Shown: piece by piece, positions 1-6,608 of the stretch
Layout: each line of letters begins with the position of its first letter
Position numbering within the stretch: position 1 is the first letter of the stretch
Assembly: GCA_024697705.1 (NCBI GenBank)
Contig: JAILFF010000024.1
Span: forward strand, 1-14,492
Length of the DNA stretch: 14,492 nt
Reading direction: 5' to 3'
From: Ruminococcus sp.
GTDB lineage: Bacteria > Bacillota > Clostridia > Oscillospirales > Ruminococcaceae
The notes under the pieces: generated by a model
The model's database searches: none
Told to the model about the DNA's origin: nothing
Seen by the model: the letters and a program-made list of their open reading frames with translations, nothing else
Made by a program: the position numbers and the translations under genes

Positions 1-423
1 GACGCGCCGCCCAAAAAACGCGGCAGAAAGCCCAAGACCGAGGAAGCTCCCGCCGCGGAGGAAAAGCCCGCAAAGAAGCCGGGCAGAAAATCCAAGGCTG
101 AAAAAGCTGCCGAAGCGGTAAAGGCCGAGGAGACCGCTCCCGACGCTCCGCCTAAAAAACGCGGCAGAAAGCCCAAGACCGAGGAAGCTCCCGCCGCGGA
201 GGAAAAGCCCGCAAAGAAGCCGGGCAGAAAATCCAAGGCTGAAAAGGCTGCCGAAGCGGTAAAGATCGAGGAGACCGCTCCAGACGCGCCGCCCAAAAAA
301 CGCGGCAGAAAGCCCAAGACCGAGGAAGCTCCCGCCGCAGAGGAAAAGCCCGCAAAAAAGAAGCCGGGCAGAAAATCGAAGGCTGAAAAGGCTGCCGAAG
401 AAACGGTTCAGCCCAAAAAGCGC
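1..423 (+). repeat. Tandem 141-bp coding repeat, three units
   Basis: Units begin at 1, 142 and 283, each opening with GAC GCG/GCT CCG. The period is exactly 141 bp (47 codons). Unit 1 and unit 2 differ at only a few silent or near-silent positions. The third unit gains one AAG codon (AAKKKPG in place of AAKKPG) and diverges after its second motif, followed by one last KKRGRKPK. Each unit contains one KKRGRKPK and one KKPGRKSK motif. The near-identity at DNA level points to recent in-frame duplication. Confidence 0.9.
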
Positions 424-444
424 GGCAGAAAGCCCAAGGAATAA
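1..444 (+). CDS. C-terminal part of an AT-hook-like repeat protein (5' end outside window)
   Basis: The window opens inside an open frame (frame 1) that ends at TAA 442-444, giving 147 residues with no start. The visible part is entirely low complexity: Lys, Ala, Pro, Glu and Arg. It holds seven copies of a basic motif, KKRGRKPK alternating with KKPGRKSK, each separated by an acidic/alanine linker such as TEEAPAAEEKPA. G-R-K/P cores flanked by lysines resemble AT-hooks, which bind the minor groove of AT-rich DNA, so DNA or nucleic-acid binding is the natural inference. The body of the protein is missing, so I cannot say what it is. Such tails occur on HU-like proteins and on other nucleic-acid-binding proteins of Firmicutes. 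The next gene, glgC, starts 82 bases downstream with no strong terminator between, but no functional link is implied. Confidence 0.8.
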   Translation, partial: DAPPKKRGRKPKTEEAPAAEEKPAKKPGRKSKAEKAAEAVKAEETAPDAPPKKRGRKPKTEEAPAAEEKPAKKPGRKSKAEKAAEAVKIEETAPDAPPKKRGRKPKTEEAPAAEEKPAKKKPGRKSKAEKAAEETVQPKKRGRKPKE

Positions 445-526
445 TGTAAGTCAGCGGCGACACGCCGATGATATATAAAAAACCAACAACTTTTGTAAAA
501 AATTTTATTAAGTGGGTGAATTAATT

Positions 527-1729
527 ATGTTCAACAAAAAAGAATGTGTTGCCATGCTGCTCGCGGGCGGGCAGGGCAGCCGCCTTTATGCGCTGACCCA
601 GACCGTCGCAAAGCCTGCCGTTCCCTTCGGCGCGAAGTACAGGATCATCGACTTTCCTCTCTCGAACTGCATCAATTCGGGCATAGATACCGTGGGCGTG
701 CTCACGCAGTATCAGCCGCTGGTGCTCAATGAGTACATCGGAAACGGTCAGCCCTGGGACTTGGACAGACTCCACGGCGGCGTTCATGTGCTTTCCCCCT
801 ATGAAAAGGCAAGCGGCAAGGACTGGTACACGGGTACCGCCAACGCCATTTATCAGAATATCCCGTTCATCGAGAGATACGACCCCGATTATGTGGTAGT
901 TCTTTCGGGCGACCATATCTATAAGATGGACTATAACAAGATGCTCGACTTCCACAAGGCTAAGAACGCCGCCGCGACCATCGCCGTTCTCGACGTTCCC
1001 AAGGAGGAAGCAAGCCGCTTCGGCATCATGATAACCGACGCGGATGACAACATCATCGACTTCGAGGAAAAGCCCAAGAACCCGCGCTCCACGCTCGCTT
1101 CGATGGGTATCTACATCTTCGACTGGAAGAAGTTAAAGCAGTACCTCATCGCCAACGAGGAGGACGCGAACGCTTCAAAGGACTTCGGCAAGAACATCAT
1201 TCCCGATATGCGTGAGGCAGGCGAAAAGCTCGTGGCTTACCGCTTCGACGGCTACTGGAAGGACGTAGGGACGATCGACTCCCTGTGGGAGGCGAACATG
1301 GATCTTATCAATCCGAATATCCCGATCGACCTCTACGACCCCGCATGGAAGATCTATTCGAGAAACCCGATACTCCCGCCGCAGTCGATAGGCAAGAACG
1401 CCGAGGTGCAGAATTCCATGGTAACAGAGGGCTGCTACATCGACGGCTCGGTTGAGTTCTCGATCATCTCCGAGGGCGTTACCATTGAAGAGGGCGCCGT
1501 GATCTACGACTCGATACTTATGCCCGGCGCGCACATCAAGAAGGGCGCAAAGGTAGAATACGCCATTGTCGGCGAGGACACCGTTATCGGCGAGAACGCG
1601 CAGATCGGCGCACGTCCCGAGACCATCGAGGACAAGGATACCTGGGGCGTTGCGGTAGTCGGCAACAAGCTTAACATCTCCGACGGCGCTACTGTTGCTC
1701 CCAAGGCGATAATCTATGAAGATATGTAA
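527..1729 (+). CDS. glgC: Glucose-1-phosphate adenylyltransferase, catalytic subunit GlgC
   Basis: The protein (400 aa) makes ADP-glucose and pyrophosphate from ATP and glucose-1-phosphate, the committed step of bacterial glycogen synthesis, in the cytoplasm. The N-terminal nucleotidyltransferase fold shows AGGQGSRL (13-20), KPAVPFGAKYRIIDFPLSN, SGDHIYKMDY (127-136, with the metal-binding Asp) and FEEKP (179-183, whose Lys contacts the sugar phosphate). GYWKDVGT lies at 242-249. The last third has the hexapeptide left-handed beta-helix pattern expected of the family. An in-frame GTG at 512 would add MGELI, but ATG 527 is preferred because GGTGA lies about 7 bases upstream and the family N-terminus begins here. 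The stop is 18 bases before glgD. In Firmicutes the two products form a hetero-oligomer, in which GlgC is the active subunit. All key residues checked are present. Confidence 0.97.
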   Translation: MFNKKECVAMLLAGGQGSRLYALTQTVAKPAVPFGAKYRIIDFPLSNCINSGIDTVGVLTQYQPLVLNEYIGNGQPWDLDRLHGGVHVLSPYEKASGKDWYTGTANAIYQNIPFIERYDPDYVVVLSGDHIYKMDYNKMLDFHKAKNAAATIAVLDVPKEEASRFGIMITDADDNIIDFEEKPKNPRSTLASMGIYIFDWKKLKQYLIANEEDANASKDFGKNIIPDMREAGEKLVAYRFDGYWKDVGTIDSLWEANMDLINPNIPIDLYDPAWKIYSRNPILPPQSIGKNAEVQNSMVTEGCYIDGSVEFSIISEGVTIEEGAVIYDSILMPGAHIKKGAKVEYAIVGEDTVIGENAQIGARPETIEDKDTWGVAVVGNKLNISDGATVAPKAIIYEDM

Positions 1730-1747
1730 GAAGGGAGAAATAAAGCC

Positions 1748-2875
1748 ATGAGTGTTAATATGGGAAACGTACTCGGTCTTATCTTTGCCAATATGCATGA
1801 TATGACCGTAGGCGATCTTACCAAGAACAGAACAATGGGTTCCGTTCTGTTCGGAGGACGTTACCGTCTGATAGATTTTCCGCTTTCAAATATGGTAAAC
1901 AGCGGCATTACGGCTGTCGGCGTTATCACGAAGGACAATTACCAGTCGCTGCTCGATCATCTCGGCTCGGCGCGTGAGTGGGACTTGGCAAGAAAGAAGG
2001 GCGGTCTGTATATCCTTCCGCCGTTCGGCAACTCGAACGCCTCGCTGTACACGGGCAGGATCGAAGCTCTTAACGGAGCCATGAGCCTTATCAAACATTC
2101 GCTCGCCGATTACGTTATCATGAGCGACTGCGACGTTGTAACGAACATGGACTTCCGTCCGATCGTTGAGCAGCACGCCGCAAGCGGCGCCGATATCACC
2201 GTTGTGGCTCATACGGGTCAGTATACGAACGAGGAGTGCCGCGCTTCGACGATACTCAATGTCGATCCCGAAGGCAAGGTACAGAGCGTGCTTATCCGTC
2301 CCGACTTAAGCGGCACCTGCACGGCTTCGCTCAACATCTTCGTTATGAAGAAGGACTTCCTTATCAGCCTTATCAACGATTCCATCGCAAGAGGCAAGGT
2401 AAGCTTCGAGACCGACGTATTCCAGGCAAGGTGCAACGAATTCTCAATCAGAGCCTACGAGTACGACAATTATTTCTCGAAGATCACGAGCATCGGCAGC
2501 TATTTCGCGGCGAACATGGCTCTGCTGGAGCCCGAGAACGCGAAGAAGCTCTATCTGCCGAAGCGCTCGATCTATACAAAGGTCTCGGACAACGCTCCCG
2601 CGAAGTACGACCTGAACTGCGTTGTAAAGAATTCGCTCATCGCCGACGGCTGCATCATCGAGGGCGAGGTGGAGAATTCCATTGTATTCCGCGGCGTAAA
2701 GGTCGGCAAGAACGCGAAGGTCAAGAACTGCATACTCATGCAGGGGACTACGGTTTCCGACGGAGCCGAGTGCAGCTATCTTATCACCGACAAGAACGTG
2801 TTCGTAAATCAGAAACGCATACTCACCAGCTCCCCCGCGTACCCGATGTACGTCGGCAAGGACGCAACGCTTTGA
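1748..2875 (+). CDS. glgD: GlgD, non-catalytic partner subunit of ADP-glucose pyrophosphorylase
   Basis: This 375-aa protein is a paralogue of GlgC and shares FGGRYRLIDFPLSNMVNSGI-type sequence (about 35-54), SDCDVVTNMDF (126-136) and the C-terminal beta-helix region. The nucleotide-binding GGxGxRL loop is lost: the corresponding stretch reads LIFANMHDMTVGDL. The FEEKP substrate motif is also gone, replaced by VQSVLIRPDL. Loss of both motifs is the known hallmark of GlgD, which modulates GlgC activity instead of catalysing. The gene sits 18 bases after glgC with AGGGAG about 10 bases before ATG 1748, so the pair is surely co-transcribed. A palindromic repeat follows before glgA. Confidence 0.95.
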   Translation: MSVNMGNVLGLIFANMHDMTVGDLTKNRTMGSVLFGGRYRLIDFPLSNMVNSGITAVGVITKDNYQSLLDHLGSAREWDLARKKGGLYILPPFGNSNASLYTGRIEALNGAMSLIKHSLADYVIMSDCDVVTNMDFRPIVEQHAASGADITVVAHTGQYTNEECRASTILNVDPEGKVQSVLIRPDLSGTCTASLNIFVMKKDFLISLINDSIARGKVSFETDVFQARCNEFSIRAYEYDNYFSKITSIGSYFAANMALLEPENAKKLYLPKRSIYTKVSDNAPAKYDLNCVVKNSLIADGCIIEGEVENSIVFRGVKVGKNAKVKNCILMQGTTVSDGAECSYLITDKNVFVNQKRILTSSPAYPMYVGKDATL

Positions 2876-2883
2876 AGAATTAA

Positions 2884-2983
2884 GAGTGAATAGTTAATAG
2901 TGAATGGTTAAGGAGCGCCTTCGGCGCAAATTATGCAGAAGCTGCGCTCTGCAACTATTCACTATTCACTTTAAACTATTCAC
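2884..2983. repeat. Palindromic intergenic repeat between glgD and glgA
   Basis: Left arm 2884-2909 has AGTGAATAGTTAATAGTGAA. Right arm 2952-2983, read in reverse complement, has the same AGTGAATAGT units plus one extra copy. The centre holds two small hairpins: GCGCC-TTC-GGCGC (2915-2927) and GCAGA...TCTGC (2935-2952). The nested inverted layout, with short AATAGTGA units on both sides, is typical of a dispersed non-coding element rather than a gene. A longer in-frame ORF upstream of glgA runs through it and is spurious. Confidence 0.8.
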
Positions 2984-3032
2984 TAATTTTAAGTACGGTC
3001 GGGTTTCCCGATCTAAGAAAGAAGGTCAGCAT

Positions 3033-4445
3033 ATGAACATACTTTACACAGCAAGCGAGGCTCTGCCCTTTATCGCTTCGGGCGGACTGGCAGACGTAGC
3101 GGGCTCACTTCCCCGCGCAATCAACGACGAGGGACACGACTGCCGAATAGTCATTCCCTACTACGGACAGATCAAGCAGGAGCTTAAAGACCAGTGTACT
3201 TACGTCACCAATTTCACCGTGCCTGTCGCATGGAGAAATCAGTACTGCGGCGTTTTCACCGCGGTGGTGAACGGCGTTACCTACTACCTGCTCGACAATG
3301 AATATTACTTCGCAAGAAACGGACTGTACGGCTTCTACGACGACGCCGAAAGATATATCTTCTTCTCACGCGCCGTGCTGGAGCTCCTGCGCTACATCGA
3401 CTTCAAGCCGAACGTTATAAATGCCAATGACTGGCAGACGGCGCTTGTGCCCGTTTACTACGACATCTTCTACCGCTATCAGGGCGGCTACGAGGACATC
3501 AAGACCGTGTTCACGATACACAATATCCAGTATCAGGGACGCTACGGTCTGGAGATCATCAACGATCTTATGGGTATCCCGCTCTATCACACCGACCTGC
3601 TCGAATACGACGGCGACGTGAACTTCATGAAGGCGGCTATCGAATGTGCCGACAAGATCACCACCGTTTCGCCGAGCTACGCCTGGGAGATACTCGACCC
3701 GTGGTACAGCTACGGTCTTGACAGGATACTCGTCAAGAAGCAGTACAAGCTCTGCGGCTTCTTAAACGGCATAGATCAGGAGGTCTACAACCCCGAGACC
3801 GACCCGAACATTCCCGTACATTACTCGGTGGCGAACCGCGCAGGCAAGAAGATCTGCAAGGAAAAGCTGCTTGAAGAGTTCGGACTCGCTCAGGGCGACG
3901 AGCCTGTTATCGGCATTGTTACCCGCTTTGTAAGCCACAAGGGACTCGATCTCGTGAAGTATGTTTTCGAGGACATGGTTCGTCTCGGCTGCAAGTTCAC
4001 CATACTCGGCTCGGGCGAGAAGATCTACGAGGACTTCTTCCGCGAGATGCAGTACCGCTATCCCGACAGAGTAGGCGTGACGCTCGGTTTCGTACCGCCG
4101 CTGTCGAAGCGTATATACGCGGGCGCGGATATGTTCCTTATGCCCTCGCAGAGCGAGCCGTGCGGCTTGGCTCAGATGATCTCGCTGAGATACGGCACTA
4201 TCCCGATAGTACGCGAGACAGGCGGCTTACGCGACTCCATCAGAGACGCGGGCGGCGAGAACGGCAACGGCTTCACGTTCAAGACCTACAACGCTCACGA
4301 TATGCTCGACGCCGTTACCCGTGCAAGAGTTGCTTACGACGACAAGGCGAAGTGGAACGAACTGGTAGGACGCGCCATGCGCGAGGATTTCAGCTGGAAG
4401 CGCTCGGCGGTGCTGTACATCGGTCTGTATTCCGACATTCACTAA
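3033..4445 (+). CDS. glgA: Glycogen synthase GlgA (ADP-glucose-dependent, GT5)
   Basis: GlgA (470 aa) transfers glucose from ADP-glucose to the non-reducing end of alpha-1,4-glucan. It is a two-domain GT-B enzyme of family GT5. Visible motifs are ASGGLADVAGSLPRA (15-29), TIHNIQYQG (161-169), GIVTRFVSHKG (294-304, with the Arg and Lys that bind the diphosphate), SEPCGLAQ (374-381, with catalytic Glu375) and RETGGL (394-399). Its length is that of the family. The Lys of the usual KTGGL motif (Lys15 in E. coli) is Ala here. The start is ATG 3033, preceded by AAGAAGG about 9 bases upstream and giving the conserved N-terminus MNILYTASEALPF. The frame stays open upstream to 2904, but that part reads through an intergenic repeat and is rejected. 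A strong terminator follows. Confidence 0.97.
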   Translation: MNILYTASEALPFIASGGLADVAGSLPRAINDEGHDCRIVIPYYGQIKQELKDQCTYVTNFTVPVAWRNQYCGVFTAVVNGVTYYLLDNEYYFARNGLYGFYDDAERYIFFSRAVLELLRYIDFKPNVINANDWQTALVPVYYDIFYRYQGGYEDIKTVFTIHNIQYQGRYGLEIINDLMGIPLYHTDLLEYDGDVNFMKAAIECADKITTVSPSYAWEILDPWYSYGLDRILVKKQYKLCGFLNGIDQEVYNPETDPNIPVHYSVANRAGKKICKEKLLEEFGLAQGDEPVIGIVTRFVSHKGLDLVKYVFEDMVRLGCKFTILGSGEKIYEDFFREMQYRYPDRVGVTLGFVPPLSKRIYAGADMFLMPSQSEPCGLAQMISLRYGTIPIVRETGGLRDSIRDAGGENGNGFTFKTYNAHDMLDAVTRARVAYDDKAKWNELVGRAMREDFSWKRSAVLYIGLYSDIH

Positions 4446-4483
4446 ACCATAAGCGGTATCAAGCCGCGTAAATTAAAAACAGG

Positions 4484-4511
4484 CGAGCCCCCGTTTCAAG
4501 GGGCTCGTTTT
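4484..4511 (+). terminator. Intrinsic terminator after glgA
   Basis: CGAGCCCC (4484-4491) pairs with GGGGCTCG (4500-4507) around an 8-base loop and is followed by TTTT (4508-4511). An A-rich stretch (AATTAAAAAC) before the stem means it could also act weakly on the other strand. It starts 39 bases after the glgA stop and closes the glg operon. Confidence 0.85.
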
Positions 4512-4517
4512 AATGAG

Positions 4518-5582
4518 GTGATAATTATTCCGGAAAGTACAAAAGAAAAAGAAAAAAAGCCGCGCATCGTCTGGATAGACATTCTTCGCGGCGGCATGAT
4601 GTTCTTCGTCGTGTGGGGACACTGCACGGCACGCGGCGACGTCGAGCGGTATATCTTCTCGTTCCACATGGCGGCGTTCTTCTTCATCTCGGGGCTGACG
4701 TTCGCCTTCAACAAGGAGACCGACCCGCTTAAATATCTGCTGAAAAAGGCGAAAGGACTGCTGCTGCCGTATTTTCTGCTGAATCTGTACGCCGCGCCGC
4801 TTTACTATGTGAACGTGCATTTCGGCGCGAACAAGGACGTTCCCGTGCATAAACTGGCGCTTGGCGTCCTGGCTTCAAACGTCGATACGGGCTTGCCGAT
4901 GGCATCAAACACGACATGGTTCATCACCTGCCTTTTCCTGACGGATATGCTTTTCTTCGCGCTGCGAAAGCTGATTGGGAGCGACATTCTGCTCGCGGGC
5001 GGGACGATACTTCTTACCACAACGATGTACGCGGCAGGCATCGTCAAGCGCTTTGCGGGCGGCGGCTTGTGGCACTGGCAGACGGCGTTCACGGCGGTGA
5101 TCTTCTACATGGCGGGGTATTTCTTCATGAAGAATATCGCGGCGGCGGGGGATTTCCTGAAAAAAAGCAGTCTGCGTTCGTGGCTGATAACAGCCGTTCT
5201 GCTGGCAGACGGGCTGCTGCTTTCGCAGTTAAACAGCCGCGTTTCGATGGTGAACGACAGGTACGGCAACACGCTGTACTTTTATCTCGGGGCGTTTTCG
5301 ACGACGCTTGCGGCGGTGTTCCTTGTTATGCTTCTGTCCGAAAAGCCGATGTTCGTCAAGCTGATGAAGCCGATAAACTTTATCGGGAAGACCACGCTTG
5401 CGTATATCGCGCTGCACGTTCCGCTGATGAAGCTGCTTAAGCACACGACCGTTCTCGGCAGGGAGAGCGAGCCTTACCGCCTTGCGATGACGGTGCTGCT
5501 GTATTTCGGGCTGATACCCGTCGCGTGGCTGATAACTAAGCTTTTGCCCGGGAGAAGCAGGAAGACAAAGGAAGACAAATAA
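4518..5582 (+). CDS. Integral membrane acyltransferase, acyltransferase-3 family
   Basis: This is a hydrophobic polytopic protein of about 351-354 aa. I count roughly ten membrane segments. The N-terminal region has the family signature: RIVWIDILRGGMMFFVVWGH (about 16-35, with a conserved His at the end of the first helix), FSFHMAAFFFISGL (48-61) and KKAKGLLLPY (76-85). Members transfer acyl (often acetyl) groups to carbohydrates at the cell surface, for example peptidoglycan or exopolysaccharide; the acceptor here cannot be read from sequence. The C-terminus is short, basic and cytoplasmic-looking. The start is unsettled. GTG 4518 is the only standard start codon before the first motif, but it lies inside the AGGTGA ribosome-binding sequence (4516-4521); ATT 4527 would have correct spacing. 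The gene lies alone between two terminators. Confidence 0.88.
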   Translation: MIIIPESTKEKEKKPRIVWIDILRGGMMFFVVWGHCTARGDVERYIFSFHMAAFFFISGLTFAFNKETDPLKYLLKKAKGLLLPYFLLNLYAAPLYYVNVHFGANKDVPVHKLALGVLASNVDTGLPMASNTTWFITCLFLTDMLFFALRKLIGSDILLAGGTILLTTTMYAAGIVKRFAGGGLWHWQTAFTAVIFYMAGYFFMKNIAAAGDFLKKSSLRSWLITAVLLADGLLLSQLNSRVSMVNDRYGNTLYFYLGAFSTTLAAVFLVMLLSEKPMFVKLMKPINFIGKTTLAYIALHVPLMKLLKHTTVLGRESEPYRLAMTVLLYFGLIPVAWLITKLLPGRSRKTKEDK

Positions 5583-5584
5583 AG

Positions 5585-5616
5585 AAAGACCCGACCAAGT
5601 GTTTGTCGGGTCTTTT
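5585..5616. terminator. Bidirectional terminator between convergent genes
   Basis: AAAGACCCGAC (5585-5595) pairs perfectly over 11 bp with GTCGGGTCTTT (5605-5615), with a 9-base loop. On the + strand it ends in TTTT just after the acyltransferase stop. On the minus strand it is followed by TTTCTTTATTT, so it also serves the operon ending at 5676. Confidence 0.9.
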
Positions 5617-5675
5617 ATCTTATAGCAATCCAAGAAAATATCTGCATAAAGATTTCGAGAGAAAAATTTGTGCGG

Positions 5676-6608
5676 TTATTTTCTCGGATTGATATAGTTA
5701 TCAGGTCGGGGCTTGTCGTAAAACTCGGGTATAAAATCCTCGCTTGCCGAGCCGCGCTCCTGCATAAAGCCCTCAAAGCCCGCCTTTTCGAGCGCTTCGG
5801 CGACAGTCTTGTATTCAAACCCCGAAAGCCGCCGTGACAGCTCCTTGAATTCGTGCGCACGATAAACGGGCGTGTACTGGCACATCAGGCTTACCATTAT
5901 CTCGTCGGGCGCGAAACGCTCACGAAGCTTTTCGATAAGCGCTATCGAATCATGACGGCTGTTCGGCAGTATCAGATGCCGCACGATAACGCCGCTCCGC
6001 ATGATGCCGTCCTCGCCGAAAACGGGCTTGCCCGCGATGTCATACATCTTCCCGATCGCCGCCATCGTCCGTTCGTAATAGTCCGCCGCCGACGAGTATT
6101 TCTTTGAAAGCTCGGAACTGTAATATTTCAGGTCGGGCAGAAAAATACTCACCCGCCCGCGCAGCATTTCGAGCGTTTCGGGCTTTTCGTAGCCGCCGCT
6201 GTTGTAGACGAACGGAATCCCGATATCCCCGCAAAGCCCGATCGCCGCCATTATCTGCGGCACGAAATGCGTCGGATTTACAAGGTTTATGTTGTGCGCT
6301 CCCTGCGCTTTCAGCCGAAGAAAGCACTCGGCAAGCTCATTCTCAGTGACCGCGTAGCCCTTGCCCTCGTGCGAAATTTCGTGGTTCTGGCAGAAAACGC
6401 ACCGCAGTACGCACCCGCTGAAAAATACCGTTCCCGAGCCCCGCGTACCGCTGATGCACGGCTCCTCCCAGTGGTGGAGGGCGGCGCGGGCTATCCGCAC
6501 CGTGCGCCCCTCGCCGCAGAATCCGTGCCCCGTGTTCCTGTCCGCTCCGCACTGTCTCGGGCAGAGGGTGCAGTGCTTCATCGCGGAGCTGATCATATCG
6601 CTTGTCAT
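5676..6608 (-). CDS. Radical SAM protein of the PflX type (COG1313-like)
   Basis: This 310-aa cytoplasmic protein carries the radical SAM cluster motif CVLRCVFC (Cys66, Cys70, Cys73; Cx3Cx2C), which binds a [4Fe-4S] cluster and cleaves S-adenosylmethionine. Before it is a second cysteine set, CTLCPRQC (Cys13, 16, 20) plus Cys31 in GHGFCGEG. This is characteristic of the PflX group, relatives of pyruvate formate-lyase activating enzyme. NSGGYEKPE and FLPDLKYY further on also fit this group. The substrate of PflX proteins is not established to my knowledge, so no specific reaction is claimed. ATG 6608 overlaps the stop of the upstream zinc-ribbon gene as ATGA, which fixes the start and suggests translational coupling. 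It is the last gene of a three-gene operon. Confidence 0.9.
   Translation of the reverse strand: MTSDMISSAMKHCTLCPRQCGADRNTGHGFCGEGRTVRIARAALHHWEEPCISGTRGSGTVFFSGCVLRCVFCQNHEISHEGKGYAVTENELAECFLRLKAQGAHNINLVNPTHFVPQIMAAIGLCGDIGIPFVYNSGGYEKPETLEMLRGRVSIFLPDLKYYSSELSKKYSSAADYYERTMAAIGKMYDIAGKPVFGEDGIMRSGVIVRHLILPNSRHDSIALIEKLRERFAPDEIMVSLMCQYTPVYRAHEFKELSRRLSGFEYKTVAEALEKAGFEGFMQERGSASEDFIPEFYDKPRPDNYINPRK

Noticed and set aside
1..423. The regular 141-bp array as a CRISPR array
   Set aside because: There are no unique spacers; the repeat is in frame, coding and continuous.
152..463. Minus-strand ORF rich in Arg, Pro, Phe and Leu opposite the AT-hook tail
   Set aside because: It is the antisense of the 141-bp repeats; its periodicity is inherited from the + strand gene and it lacks a ribosome site.
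455..467. CGGCG-ACA-CGCCG hairpin between the AT-hook gene and glgC
   Set aside because: Five base pairs with no T-run after it; not a convincing terminator. I also found no well-spaced promoter boxes before glgC.
2904..3032. Upstream extension of glgA by 43 residues
   Set aside because: It reads through the palindromic repeat. The conserved GlgA N-terminus and the ribosome site fit ATG 3033.
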